Under the pieces are notes generated by a model that was given only the letters and a program-made list of their open reading frames with translations, was not told the origin of the DNA and searched no databases. A stretch of DNA of 60,000 nucleotides from positions 5,893,245 through 5,953,244 of the forward strand of contig NC_049989.1 of the NCBI RefSeq assembly GCF_000003815.2, written 5' to 3'. Position 1 is the stretch's first letter. Every line of letters starts with the position of its first letter. Origin of the DNA: Branchiostoma floridae (lineage: Eukaryota; Chordata; Leptocardii; Amphioxiformes; Branchiostomatidae). The translations under genes were made by a program, and so were the position numbers. Positions 20,707-33,575 of the stretch are shown here, in pieces.

Positions 20707-22157
20707 AATGTGGAGTACTTTACAAGAGGACATATTTCTTCAGCTTTCAATAGTTGCTACTCTGTAAGATAAATCTTTTTGGTCATTTCGGTATCTCCGA
20801 AGTAACGTGTGGGTCCTGGAGGTAGTACTGACAGCACAGAGGAGATAAGCGTTGAATTGCAGGGTTGCATATTTCCTTTCTGCCTACTGGAGATCCATCG
20901 CCCAGCTTCTATGATTCCCTTCGCAAATCCTTGCAATCTTTGAGACCCAAACTAGACCATATACAGTAATTCATTCGAGATGAATTTTCTCCATTAATGA
21001 TTTTTACAACGGTTTCGTATTCTAGAGTTTGGTAGGCATGGTCTGATAGCATCAACAACGAAAGCCTGAAGAAAAAAAGGTGTTCCACAATATATGTTTA
21101 TTTGCAAAATCTGCTCGTGGGCTAATTGCACAGCCTCCAAGTAATTCAAATACATAACACTAATTTCCATTCGAATATAAGTGCTACGTTTACTACGTGT
21201 GGTTTGGCCGGCTTCTTCTTTGAAGGCAGCGGATAGTTTTACAAAGCATTTGCAGATTTGTGTAATATAACCACCTGTTGCCATGCCGCGTGCCTGCGAA
21301 GCTGGTGTGTTACGCCAAACGGCGGTTATACCGGCTATATAGATACAGACGGATACAGTGGTTAATGAACTGCTCCACGTTCGTTCTCCAAAATAAGTGG
21401 GTTTTGTGATTTCAATAAAAGCGTAGACTTTTGGTGGTCTTCTCAATGGCAAAAGCTCGGCGAAATTGTTGCAACAGTTTGAAATAATCTGCTAGCTTCA
21501 CGATCCACAACAGCAAGAAGCAAGAATCAATACTGGCAAGCGCAACGATTTGCCTGGATGCCACCCTAGTTAGTTTTCCTCGGCTCCCATACTCCCCGCT
21601 TACCTTTTTAGGGAGCGAGTCTTGGAGTTCTGGTAATAACGTAAGCTGAATAGGATGGCACCAAGGTTAACGACCTCTTGTTTCATGCGACAGCCGTGAG
21701 TTTCTTTCCTCGACGAAAACAAGTCTAACACGTCAAGATGATTTGATTCAATTTATCCAGAAGAGTTGATGCTACTTAAGATCAGCTGTGGTAAGAAAAA
21801 CAAATCAATGAATACAAGACTCATCTACACTCGATACATCTTAATATTAAAGGGTCTTCTGAAGGTGACTCGCGTGGAAACATGTGTTTGAGTTTGTCGA
21901 ACGTGCTAATTTCCCCTCCTTTGGGAGGGTAAAATTATATGTTTTCCATGAGAGATATTTCCTGTATGTGCGGGGGCAAAACAGACCAGGTGATTTAGTT
22001 GTTAGATTGTCACGTATGCTTGTTATTTTCATTTTTACCTGATTATACAGTATATTAAACGGCGTTACTACAGGCTTTACTACTTTGGACAAATTTGCAT
22101 CTTAAAAGTCCAACGTGTTGGAAACGTTGAGAACGTGAGCGTGTGTGACCCTCCATG
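20707..22157. other. Intergenic, one unassigned minus-strand open frame
   Basis: A 152-codon open frame lies at 20994-21452 on the minus strand. It resembles no family I know and has no coding-like neighbours, so it is not called a gene. Confidence 0.3.
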
Positions 22158-22257
22158 NNNNNNNNNNNNNNNNNNNNNNNNNNNNNNNNNNNNNNNNNNN
22201 NNNNNNNNNNNNNNNNNNNNNNNNNNNNNNNNNNNNNNNNNNNNNNNNNNNNNNNNN
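22158..22257. other. Assembly gap (100 N)
   Basis: Run of N, likely a fixed-size scaffold gap. Confidence 0.99.
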
Positions 22258-22329
22258 GATCATTGTCACGTAAAAGGATTTTGTAACAGTTATTGTAAAC
22301 AAAGCATTTCTTTAACAAGTTTGCTCAGT

Positions 22330-22409
22330 NNNNNNNNNNNNNNNNNNNNNNNNNNNNNNNNNNNNNNNNNNNNNNNNNNNNNNNNNNNNNNNNNNNNNNN
22401 NNNNNNNNN
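22330..22409. other. Assembly gap (80 N)
   Basis: Run of N. Confidence 0.99.
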
Positions 22410-22689
22410 ACACCGCGGGAACGCGCGTGGCGGGCTGTAGTGCCGATAATTGCACGTACGGCCATCAAATGTTTCAGTTCCATTGCTTTCGAATCAATAT
22501 TTGTCAGTGGTGTTTTAAACCCACCCACGCCTGCTTGTCAATCATAGTCATATACGGTTGTGGCAGTATTTACCGAAATAAGAAATGTGTAGAGGAGAGG
22601 AAAAAGACAAGCCATGTATGGTGGTGATAAAAACATGGGACGGCTGTTCGAGTATGCAAACAGTGTCTTGATATAACTTAATGTATTGT

Positions 22690-22980
22690 ATCTAATGGTC
22701 CATTTCCCTACGATTAATTCTGTTTGGTGGAGTATCCGACGTCCATTGGCGTTTAACTGCTTCTTTTTTATACCAAGTTTAACTGTAGAAACTCGGTACA
22801 AATGACTGTCAACTATCCTCCAATTCGCTCTTGTTATTTTCTTGGACCTGTAATCCCTAAAACACGTGAACATCTGCCGGTATAATCTGTTCATTCTTTA
22901 ATCGGTCCATCGGTGTTTCTGGACCGGTCCAACAAGAAAAAACGGTTTTGTACCGGTACTTGTACCCACTCCTAACGTGG
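22690..22980 (+). repeat. Internally deleted copy of the hAT-type element at 47191
   Basis: AATGGTCCATTTC and GTTTGGTGGAGTAT match 47300-47340. TTTCTGGACCGGTCCAA and GGTTTTGTACCGGTAC match the right end near 48490-48533. Most of the interior present in the full element is missing. At 23050-23140, GGTCCAGGTTC, CTGGACCTGAACCTG and GATCCTCTGGACCTGGACC match the left end in inverted orientation. Confidence 0.75.
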
Positions 22981-23284
22981 TAGCAATATTTCTGGTTCTG
23001 ACACGTTCACCCATCTGCAAGATCATTCATACATATAATTTTCACAGATAAAAAGGTCCAGGTTCACGTCTGGACCTGAACCTGATCCTCTGGACCTGGA
23101 CCCTACCCATACCTGTATGTTCTCTGCCGGTACCCATCTCTATACTACACTCAAGCTCAGACCAGATCACTACTCTGGCAAGTCCTTCACTTTGTTACCT
23201 CCTGGAAGAAGGTTCATCTCCAACGGGACATACTGTACTGTTTTATGGTCTTGGGTTAGGCATTGAAAATTCATTGTATAATTT

Positions 23285-23437
23285 AGATATCGCGTAATAC
23301 GTAAAAGTATGACTTAGAAGACGACAAAATACACAAAAAGAAAGAAAATTCGTTCTTTATCTCTGAAATTCGTTGAGTATCTTTCGAACACCGCAGTGAC
23401 GCAAGCTTGACACAAGTGCGGTGGTAGCGCACCTTAA
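23285..23437 (-). repeat. GGCACTGCGGGGTTCG family element, copy D (truncated)
   Basis: Only one half remains: ACGTAAAAGTATGACTTAGA, AAATTCGTTGAGTATCTTTC and CGCAGTGACGCAAGCTTGAC to about GCGCACCTTAAA. It is inverted relative to copies B and C. Confidence 0.75.
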
Positions 23438-24235
23438 ATGGGCATGGCACGAGGTGAATGTGAAGGTAGTGATCCCCGTACTTACGAGTCAATCCATGTG
23501 CCACAATTGTAAATTGCTGGTTGCTATTTTTTGAATCGGTTGCTAGGTAAAACATAACAATCTCAGACAGTAACGCCAGTTTGTCTCGCTTCAATTCATA
23601 GGATTTTATTTGAAAATGGCCGTCTTCCGTCTATGAGGAAGCAAAATTATCCCCTATTGTGCTGAAGACTGATAGGGTTTGATTACAAACTATATTAGAT
23701 GGGGGTAATAGCGTGCATTATAGAGCAGAAATCATGAACAATGCTTACAATCACTGACAAGCAAATATATCACAGAAATACCGCCGTTCTTACATATAGG
23801 TCTTTATGCGCAAATGATGTATTGTAATGAGCTGCTCTTTATTGTAATTGTCTATATATAAAGAATTACATTTATCAGGCTGCTCTCGTATTACGTGGTA
23901 ATTTGTGTTGTCTATGTTGCTATTGGTGAGACGACTACTGTCTCATCGTAGGCCAGGTAGGGGCTGAATTGCGAGGAGCAAATATTAATAGCAGGGCTAA
24001 AGTCTTTGAAGACTATGTTCGATAATTGTGAATGATATTTTTAGCGTACTCGAGGTGTGAATCTCCTCAAATACGGGACCTCCATTTGACGTCCCATCCG
24101 AGGGATGTCCCTGACCGAAGCTAGGTACATGCACTCATTTTCATCTGAGTAAAAATGCGGTTAGTGCCTTTGCTTGGCAGTGATCAATATGCTACAGCAT
24201 CAGAAGGATACAATGTCAGGGAATATCAGGGGCTT

Positions 24236-24571
24236 GATAGAGGGGTGCTATCACATTATTTCAGTAAAGATACAATCTTAACTTCTCTTACTAGTAAAAT
24301 AATGGGATAGAGGGGTGCTATAACATTATTTCACCAAAGATACAATCTTAACTTCTCTTACTAGTAAAACAATGGGATAGAGGAGTGCTATCACATTATT
24401 TCATTATAGATACAATCTAAACAACTTCTCTTACTAGTAAAATAATGAGATAGAGGGGTGCTATAACATTATTTCACTATAGATACAATCTTAACTTCTC
24501 TTTCTAGTAAAATAATGGGATAAAGGGGTGCTATCACATTATTTCACTATAGATGCAATCTTGTGTCAACT
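24236..24571. repeat. 70-bp tandem repeat, about 4.7 copies
   Basis: Units start GATAGAGGGGTGCTATCACA at 24236, 24306, 24376, 24449 and 24519, and contain GATACAATCTTAACTTCTCT. The last unit is partial and diverges after GATGCAATCTTG. Confidence 0.92.
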
Positions 24572-24810
24572 ATTATCACGTGTGAAAGTAGTTAACACGG
24601 TTTTCGACAGAAACAATTTTTTAACTAAAATAATGTGATAAATAGACAGTTCTGCATAAACCCTTGGTACCAAAACACCCCTCCTTTATAGGGCCTTCAC
24701 ACTGAAACCGAATTAGTAGGAATCAAGCAAAACCAGCCAGAATGAAATATTTGCAAAATTCGTGCCACATTCGGGACCATTCCGAGTGGGAATTCCAAAT
24801 GGACCTTATA

Positions 24811-25283
24811 TCCCCTTCACACGAGAAGGACGGAGCCGAAATGCCGTCAGAATGAAGATTGTTTTCTGTTCCTGGGAATTCGTTGTGTATTCTAGAAATT
24901 CGTACTGCATTCCAGATACTCTTTTGGTCACATTCGGGCAGGATTCGAAGTGACTTGCCGTTTCTGTTCTCCATCAAATGAGAAAAAGAATGTTTCGAAT
25001 GATGTTGGAATGCCACAGAATGCGGTCGGACTGCAGTTAGAATAGTTAGAATACACTTAGAATCCACTTGGAATGCCATTTGATATTTCTCCACTTCGAA
25101 TGCACCTCGACAGTTTTTGACATGTCAAAAACTTTCGAGCTGGCCAAAAGAACGGGGACGAATATCTGGAATGCAGTAAAAATGTTTAGAATACAGTACA
25201 AATTGCCAGAAATTGCCAGGAATAGAGAAACAATTTCGTTCTGACGGCATTCCGGCTCATTCGTTCTCCCGTGAGAAGGGGGC
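24811..25283. mobile_element. TIR element with CCCCTTCACACGAGAAGGAC ends
   Basis: The left arm (CCCCTTCACACGAGAAGGAC, GGAGCCGAAATGCCGTCAGA) is inverted at the right (TTCTGACGGCATTCCGGCTC, CGTTCTCCCGTGAGAAGGGG). The interior is rich in GAATTC/GAATG-like motifs and has no transposase. About 470 bp. Confidence 0.8.
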
Positions 25284-25404
25284 TTTAGGGTTGACCTCAT
25301 TGTCGTTGTAAAATGGTTTCCAACGTGGTGGCATCATGCTCTCGAAATATACTGTTATGTCAATAGAATGTGAATATTGATAATACCTAGCCTTCATGAT
25401 ATTG

Positions 25405-25445
25405 TATATGCACATTCATGCCCCCTCTGGCTAAGTACAGATAGA
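25405..25445 (+). repeat. Fragment of a GGGCTAAGTACAGGTC dispersed repeat
   Basis: GCACATTCATGCCCCCTCTG, then GGCTAAGTACAGAT. It matches the copies at 31587-31660 and 49432-49495. About 200 bp downstream is CTACCAACACAGATGAACTT (25663), which also occurs after the third copy (49616). Confidence 0.6.
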
Positions 25446-25946
25446 AAAATCGTCATAAAGTACACACGGTGTCATTGATAGATTTCTAATACCAGTCTTA
25501 ACCACGGGTTCTTAAATTATCTTTACATATAGGTTCGGCTTCTCGTCTCTTCTGTCAGGGAATGAACAATCCACTGTTGTTCATTCTTTGACAAAGACTG
25601 GTGCTGTTCAGTCGAAAATTTGGGTGAGTCCAATTTTTATGTTGGATATTACACAACGACTTCTACCAACACAGATGAACTTTCAAGTTAATACATGTCT
25701 TGTAAGTCGAGTGTTGTCAGCCCTTACCAGGGTTTGATCAAGATTAAGCAAGACAACATTTTAAATCCGAGAGACATGAAAAGAGACCTTAGATAATCCT
25801 ATTATCTAGTTATTCATCGGCAAAATTCTCATGTTTAGTGAGCGTTTGTCAAGAAGGCTTTTGATACCCTACAACTTAGGCTACAAGCAGAAGTTAGACT
25901 CCGGCTCTTTTAATCTGGTCAGGCGTCTTTATCGGATTTCTGTTCC

Positions 25947-26012
25947 GTCAGGTTTTCTTTTTCGTCCTCTAACCAAACTTGGCTTTAGGACAAAAAGAAA
26001 ACCAAACCTGAC
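25947..26012. repeat. Hairpin, about 24-bp imperfect stem
   Basis: GTCAGGTTTTCTTTTTCGTC pairs with GACAAAAAGAAAACCAAACCTGAC except for a two-base bulge. The loop is about 20 nt. Origin unknown. Confidence 0.75.
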
Positions 26013-28108
26013 AAAATAGAAAGCATCAAAAGCCGTCTAAAACTAGCCGGAACCTAACCTTTGTTTGGGGAGAGGGATTTTGATTGTTCGGTGTGCACAT
26101 GTGAAACGCAAAAGGGACCTGTGAGCTACTAATTGCCAAACGCTACTGTACATGTACATGTGAGTACCTAATTGACGCCCTAACCGGAGGAAAAAAGGAA
26201 GATCAGGCCCATACGTGCACGTGGTCTGTCATAAACTGTCAGAATTCGTTTGGTCTTTTGCCACAAAATTAGCAATTAGGCTGGAATTGGTTCCAAGGGG
26301 AAATTCAAAGTTCTCTGGTGCAAGGAATTCGCTTTGAGACATACATCGTATGGGGAATAATCGATGTATTTTGGCATCAAACGTGACAGTCCGAATGCGT
26401 CAGCTTTTTGCTTTAATAGGATATCATTCTGATTTCTTTTAGATTGTGATCGATTTGTAGATTGCATCAGAATTTCTTTTTTTTATCTCAAATGTACGTC
26501 TAATCATTCCTTCGTTATCATCTGTTACAAATTGAATTTCATAGATAGGCATTGGGGTACAGAAGTCCATATAGAGAAACGGACATACAATGAATCCTAC
26601 AGTAGAATTAGTACTATAATGGGTTGGTCATGACCAAGAAATATTTTCAATTGAATATATTGGAACAGACCTACCCTTGATCCCTGTCATTTGCCGTATC
26701 AGTGCTTTGCGTACGTTCTTAAGTGGTTATCAAAAGTAGCAGAGTAATCCTCACAATTTACCACATGAGTGGATTTGACAATTGCTGTGGAAGCAATCTT
26801 CAAAAACAAATGTTATGCCCTCTATCTCCTGCTCTTTGCCCATGTATTCAGATCACGACCTCATCACTCATCGTGCTCATGCACGGGTTCAGTACCCTCT
26901 CCAGCATCCCTAGAACAAGTAAGTAATGACACAAAGCTGGCTCCCTACTTTACTTCCAAAGGTTACTGCAATGCACCCCAAGGTAGGATCTCTGAGACGC
27001 AGTCCTCATAGTTTCCAAGCAGACGTGTCAGCTAGCTGGATGGAAAAAAACAGAAGAATTTGACCAAATAGGGAAAAATACTAGTAAATTGCCATGGGAT
27101 TTCAGTCAGTCTTTTTCAGTCTAGCCAGCTATCCGCCGGCCGGTTAGTTCACTCCTAGGCCAATTGACTCCTGCTAGGCTTTATTCCTAACTTGGCCATA
27201 TATAGTCCCCTATTACTATTCGGACAGGCCGGAGTCTGGTAAAGACTATCCTCACTGATGGAGTTATCTCGGCTGGGCTAATGGATAGGTACGATGACTG
27301 AGATCCCCGCTGTGAGCTGAGCGGTCGGCAGCAGCCATGTGTGCCTGAACCAAAGAGCGGTCCCCGAGGCTACACTTTTACGTAGCGACCGCTCCCACAG
27401 CTTCCCGGTATATCCAGGAACCATTTAGAGCTGATCCTCGGCATCTGTGAGGATTTAAAGGTTTTGCTTTACAGACGGACCCGAGAGACGGACTAATGTT
27501 TCTCGGGGTCCGTATGAGCGTTTGGTAATGTAAGATCGTCCAGGAGCAGATTCTCGTCATTAAAACAGGTCTGGCTTTTCACAAACATCTTTCTATTCCG
27601 TGCATCACCCACAGCGGGTTATTCTCAATAAGCACACAATATAGCAAACGTAATGATAAAGCATTTGACTGGAAGCTTCTATAGTTCTCTACATTTTTCT
27701 GCATCACTTAATGTGCTTCACAGAAACATGCTAAACATCATTAGCATTGGTTGTCGGAATGTCGGTATAACATTTAGCCAACGATAAATCAAAGGGTCAG
27801 CAAATGTTGAATTGGAAACTCATGACGTATCTATCAAGCGAGATGAGACGTACATAAAGTGGTTTGAAACCGGTGTTTTGTTGTACATCTAGAAATGTCA
27901 AGGTCGTAAGATCGAACGATTAAGAGTGCAGTGATGATTGTCTGTGACAGCTTGAGAGCATCATCGAGGTGCGGGCAATTAGCGGAGTCGCGCGCAAAGC
28001 TTTAATGTACTGCTGTCACACGGCAGGTAATCGATCGGCCGACAAATACTCAAGCTCCTATTTGGCACGATATTCTCTCAATCATCACACGATGTTCAGG
28101 AATCGGTT
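26013..28108. other. Intergenic, no recognisable gene
   Basis: Read through on both strands. No conserved domain, repeat family or splice structure could be supported. Confidence 0.35.
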
Positions 28109-28876
28109 TATTCTATCATCTACGAGACAGCGCTGATTAGAAGAAATAAAAGTAATCAGAAACTCTGTGGATGGTGGAAAACGAGTGTCATCATTCTTCT
28201 GTAATATGATTCCTCAAGTAATGGAACGAACACAGTGATTTGTTTGACCGGATATTGCAAACAGTTTTAATTTTACACACAAGTACTTTTAATGCTATAC
28301 GTTTGATAAGGGATCCAATAAGGGAAAACAACTCATCAGACGAACTTTCGACTGTTTTAAAGTACGCTTTCTACCGAAGCTGTGTAGGAGAGGGAGTGCC
28401 TATCTAAGGTCCTCGGGAAAATCTGCCTTCGGGCTGCAAAAGAAATTCCCTGCCGGTCCTGGCTCAAAGTCTGGCTTTAGGGGTAGGGATCGGTTGACAT
28501 TCGCAGGTGAATGGTCTTCCTTCAGTGTAATATGATAATTTTTCCGGCGAACCCTAGGACGATTTTGAGACCAACAATCTCTCGGACTACGTAACCGGGG
28601 CTTGTCACGAGCAGCTTCGGTAGAAAGCGTACTTTAACTTAGATAGTCGAAAGTTCGTCTGATGAGTTGTTTTCCCTTATTAGAGGATCATTAGTATAGC
28701 ATTGAAAGTACTTTTGTGTAAAACGGTTTGCTACATCAGCCATAACAAAACACTATGTTCGTCACATTACTTGAGGAACCATACAAGAAAATGATGACAC
28801 TCGTTTTCCATCATCCACAGTGTTTCTAATTATTTTGATTTCTTCTAATCAGCGCTGCATCGTAAATGGTAGAATG
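28109..28876. mobile_element. Foldback element with about 280-bp arms
   Basis: The arms include CAGCGCTGATTAGAAGAAAT against ATTTCTTCTAATCAGCGCTG, GGTGGAAAACGAGTGTCATC against GATGACACTCGTTTTCCATC, and AACTCATCAGACGAACTTTC against GAAAGTTCGTCTGATGAGTT. The central spacer is roughly 28390-28605. No coding frame. Confidence 0.9.
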
Positions 28877-31586
28877 AACGACATCTTGAGAATTATATTC
28901 AGGTAAAATTGGTAGTAAATTACCAGTCTTGATATATATAAGGATGAAGCACCGGCAACTGAAGAATCTTCGAAGATACTACAGCTTGTCCAACCAACTC
29001 TCAAAAAATATGCTGCATCACGACACGAAAGCTAAAAATAAAAACATTTTGCTTTCTTGTCTCTGATAAAGATGTGTACCGGAAGTTTTCTTTTGAGAGA
29101 TATTTAGATAATGCATGGGAATTTTATAAGCCTCTGATCATGAAGTAAAGAATCTGTTCTCTTTTGTTACTCAAAAATGGAAACGTAGGGCCAATATTGG
29201 TATAGAAAACTGTACTGATGTATTTGTTGAAAATCGTCCTTCTATAGATATAAATCAGCTGGAGAATAAGTCCTCCCTCCATGTTGTTATTACAGCTCCA
29301 TCTAAGGCGTCTTCAAGTCTGCTTCATGATTAACTGTGAAGTACATGTCTTTCTTATTGATGCTGTATTGCCTCAAGAAAGTTTAAAGCCTCATATAAAT
29401 TTTGCGAATGATAAAGACATAACACGACACCGCAAGGTGGAAGGAAGCAACTTCCCAAGTGTAATGAATGCCTGGATTATTTTCCCTTGATGTTGTTGAA
29501 GTTTCCAAATCATTTAGGAGCAGTATTGCTAGTACACAACAGTACAGTGTGATTCCAGTGTCTTTTTTATAATGGGCGGGAGACTTTTTGGGTGCCAGTC
29601 TGCCAGAGTAACTGGTAGTGACATTACTTCTTTTCTGTGCGTTGTAATGTAAAGCTTCAAATGGAACTAGAAATAACATGGCGTTATTCAATAGTGTGAC
29701 GTCCTCTTTGGTATTACATGGATAAGCATCACACCGGAAAACGTAGTCTTGATGATATCTGTGCTATTTAAGTGTTCGTGGATTGATCCAATAAACCTAT
29801 CATAAATCATACAGGGATTCAAAACACATCTGTCAAACCCACCAGTCACATATAGCGCCATTAATTTGTCGTATATTCATATATTGAGTATAGCTTCTTA
29901 ATGATATTGAGCATAGCTAAATGTCTTATTTTCAAAACAGAGTGTAATGATATTAAAGAAATGTGACAAAAATAATCTTACCAAGATTTTTATAGAAGAA
30001 GCTTAATACACAGTAAAGAGGGAGAACTTACACTCAAAAAAGATGGAAAATGTTGGCCTGTTACAATTTGTAACATTTTCATTCTTTTTAATTTTTTATA
30101 TGCCGTGTTTATTCCTGTCGTTGTCGTTTTCCTATTGTACATTCGTTAGCCGTCTTATGTATTGTTTTTTTGATTGAAACAAAATGTAAAAAAAAAACTA
30201 ATCATAATGGTTTCTTCCAGGCGTTACTTCGCATTATTTTTGAATAGGAGTGATACATGGTGACATGATATCAACAAATAAGATGATGAAAATGTTGAGT
30301 ATTTTTTGTATCAAATGTCTAACTGCCTGCTATAAACAGTTCATCCAGAACACAACCGAGCCACAGATATCACACGACATGAGAAACAACATCTAAGAAT
30401 CCATTCATGATTGCCACCAATCTCACTCAACAGGCCTGATTCCATATCGTTTGATTTATTAGAGAAAGGAACTATCTTTTCTGCCAGGGCCTTGCGAATA
30501 TTGACGTTTCCTAATCAAATGAACCAGATAGAGCACCTTTCAGCAATCTGTAGGAGGGGATACAAGTTGAGAAATAGTCTGGGCAACACCTTATAAAGAT
30601 TATATATACACACCTTTGATGAATCCGATTTTTTCATAAAACTTGAAAATACAGTAGATTCCTCAAGAGGTTTTCGTTGATTGTTCACGGTGGCCTTGCA
30701 CATCGTTGGAGTGCCCTTTCTATTTGTTGTTATTCCTTATGGTATTTCTCTTTGTTGGGACGTCACCCTGCATTTCTGAGATAAGTCTCTCTCCGTTTCT
30801 CCGTCTTGTATCAGATCTAAGAACCAGCCTCGTGGCTCGGAGCGGCTTAACGGCTTTCCGCGGCACACAGCAAGACGCTGCTTTATCGGCTTCCCTGCAG
30901 TTATTTAAATTTGTCAACTGTGTTCCTCAAACAAGATGGCACTAAACTTCAGGTTGTAGTCGTATGGCAGGAGATGTGCCAGTCAATCAAGGTTACATAA
31001 TTTGGGGTACATGAACAGTTCATATTTCTCATATCCCACCATGTACGAAAAACGTCGGCTCCAAAATTTCGATCCTGAACAAAAGATTGTTGAATAATGT
31101 TTGTAGATAGTTTGCGGTTGCAGGTACATTTACAATCCACGTACGTATGCTACGTAGCGCTGACAGTATGGTTGGAATGTACAAGTAACGTCAGGCGGAA
31201 AATAGTATGTAAAGAATGACGCACAACGCTGCAGGGCCGAATTAAGCTATAGGAATGTCAATCTTTTTCAAGGTTTCGTCAAAGTCGTGTCATCTAGATT
31301 TCTGTCTCTCATCTAAGTTGACAATGAGTGAATGGTCGATTCCGCGTGCCAACGAATCACGAATCACTGTGATCTATCTGACATAAATCGTTTGATATCT
31401 AAAATCGAAAACAAAGTATGAATAGACCCAAGCTGTTGATAAAAAAATGTTGCTCCTTCACACATCATTCACGACGTATGTACAGTCCTAACAAAATAAA
31501 TAGATCATTTTGGAGCTAGTCTGAAGCTTCTGATGTGTAGCTTAGTCTTCTATTCAGTATTGCTGTCGACGTTTGGTAATTATTTA
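28877..31586. other. Intergenic, AT-rich, no recognisable gene
   Basis: Two short open stretches, near 28945-29032 and 29169-29328, read like protein but end in stops and match nothing I recognise. The remainder is AT-rich non-coding DNA. Confidence 0.3.
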
Positions 31587-31660
31587 TTTATGAGTGAATG
31601 AAGACCTTTATTGCACATCTTTACCCCACTGGGCTAAGTACAGGTCACGTGGTAAGAATC
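31587..31660 (+). repeat. GGGCTAAGTACAGGTC dispersed repeat, copy 2
   Basis: GAGTGAATGAAGACCTTTAT and CCACTGGGCTAAGTACAGGT match 49432-49495 in order and spacing. It may be the tail of a retroelement. The family is not named. Confidence 0.65.
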
Positions 31661-32333
31661 ATATACACGTAACAATGGAAACAATAGTATACTTTTATAT
31701 ATGTGTAATTATTTATAAGCATCAAAGTCTGAATAAGAGTTTCGTGAACTTAACTTCGCTTTCGCTTATACGGCCTTGCCTTGCTCGATGGGAAGCCGAA
31801 ACAGACTTTGCCAATTTCTGTACACCTCTGTATGTGACAGGCATTCAAGGACAGCATCTTCAGGTACCCCGCTGTTAGACGACTGGAATGACGCACGGAA
31901 GCACCTCTTCCTGGCATGAGCAACATCCCTGTCCTTACATGACGCTGGGTAAATATAATCACAGTGAGCACAGAGTAATGCCATCAGTATTTGAAATGTA
32001 TGTGCTCGCGTGGGTTAGTAAGGTACGGTGACATTCAAAAGGCAGCGGATTCTGTTCAACTGCAGCCTTGCACATTGTTGAAAAGGTAAGCAAAGAAAAT
32101 CGGTCAGGCATTACGTTAACCTCCCAGGGACGCATGAGTTAGTTCGCGTTCTCAGAGAAATCGGTCCTCACTCTCAGCTTGTCTCGGCAATGTTGTGTCA
32201 GTTCTACATGTGACCCATAGCGCTGAACGGGTCGTCGGGCCTTTTTGGGCAATGGAGTGAAACAGTGAAAAGTTTTACGTACATGTACGAGCCTCTTCGC
32301 CTCAATCGAACCGGGTATTCACGCATACAGATG

Positions 32334-32550
32334 AAGATGGTATTTTATTGCACTTGGGGCACCGGTGCGGCACTGCGGGGTTCGAAAGATTACTCAACGA
32401 TATTTTAGAGATAGAGAACGAATGTTCTTACGTTTTGTGTATTTTGTGTCTTCTAATCGGCGAATATAACACAACAGTGCCGCAGCGAACGAACCCCGCA
32501 GCGCCTCAATGGTACCCTAAGTGCAGTAAGATACCACCTAAGTGCACTTT
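32334..32550. repeat. GGCACTGCGGGGTTCG family element, copy E
   Basis: TGGTATTTTATTGCACTTGG and GGTGCGGCACTGCGGGGTTC at the left; CGAACGAACCCCGCAGCG and TAAGTGCAGTAAGATACCAC at the right. The interior is shorter than in copies B and C. Confidence 0.82.
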
Positions 32551-33399
32551 ACACTCTCTGCAACATTTGGGTAACTTTGTCAGCGTCGTTGCCCCTGCTT
32601 TCTTACGTGAAGACCTCCTCTCATCTTCACTCTCCTCGGTCATTCAGGGACCCCACAGGAACCCTGCGGTTTACCTTGAGGTAATTACCTGTCTATTTGC
32701 TTTTGTCACTGTAAGTACAAAACAGTTAGGGCACATTTAATGCACCCAATAGAAGCCGAATCTGTTATCCATAATAGATAACTTGATTAATGTTTCATAA
32801 GACGTCACTGACTGAGTCAGCCGCAAAGTTTAACTCCTGGCAACCCAGCCCACTCAGGGCCTACAGCACGTACTCCTTACGTCACAGGATAGCACTACAA
32901 TCGCCCTCTTATCTGTGAAACCAATTCATTACTAAAGTCCTAAAGTGTAATTTCCATAGTGACCATTGCAATAGTGATTGGTCTTGTGATTGTATCGGCA
33001 ACGTGACAAACATTTAAAGCTGTAAGTATATTTGCCCCTTGTCGACTCATTCCCTTAGAAGACGCGAGAACTGTCTAAAATCGATATCAGAGAACACGGA
33101 AAAGATTTTTCGTAATCTGAAATCACATCTGTAGGTGGCAGAAGTTTCGTAAGCATGAATAACCACATGAACTTTATAATTTGAATCATTTGACAAATTA
33201 ACTATTGCTTATAATGTGGTTGAGAAGTTTGATCCCCAAGTAGGACTGAAGCCCTACCATTTTCTCTGGGCATCACGTACTCTGGTGCACTTCGGGGACA
33301 ATTTGTCTGGAAACTGTACAGATAGAATTACTGTTATGCTTAAACATTAGCCGTTTAAACTTTATAGAAATACTAAACTGAAAAGCATATGTTATACCA

Positions 33400-33575
33400 T
33401 TCGCCAAGATGGTTCTATTTTGGGCGTGTGCGTGTCAACTAAATAACTCGAGAAGCCTTGGATGTATCCTGATGATATAAATGAAATGCAAAATGCAAGC
33501 TTTATTGACACGATATTTGATAGGTGGGTAGGGGTCAGGAAAACGAAGGTCAAGCTCAAGTGAACATTATTAGAC
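33400..33575 (-). repeat. Fragment of the ACTAGAGTTCCAC repeat family
   Basis: The complement reads GAGCTTGACCTTCGTTTTCC, TGACCCCTACCCACCTATCA and GGATACATCCAAGGCTTCTC. This is the 3' part of the element seen intact at 43128-44465. Confidence 0.65.

Noticed and set aside
20994-21452. 152-codon minus-strand open frame
   Set aside because: No recognisable domain, no flanking splice signals that fit, and its length is within chance for a 40-kb gene-free region.
24236-24571. CRISPR-like array
   Set aside because: The 70-bp units are contiguous with no unique spacers, and the context is an animal genome; it is a tandem repeat.
28945-29328. Two short protein-like open stretches that could be a decayed transposon gene
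   Set aside because: Each is under 60 codons, bounded by stops, and no transposase motif was identified.
32348-32740. 130-codon plus-strand open frame
   Set aside because: It starts inside the TIR element copy E and shows no homology to a protein family I know.
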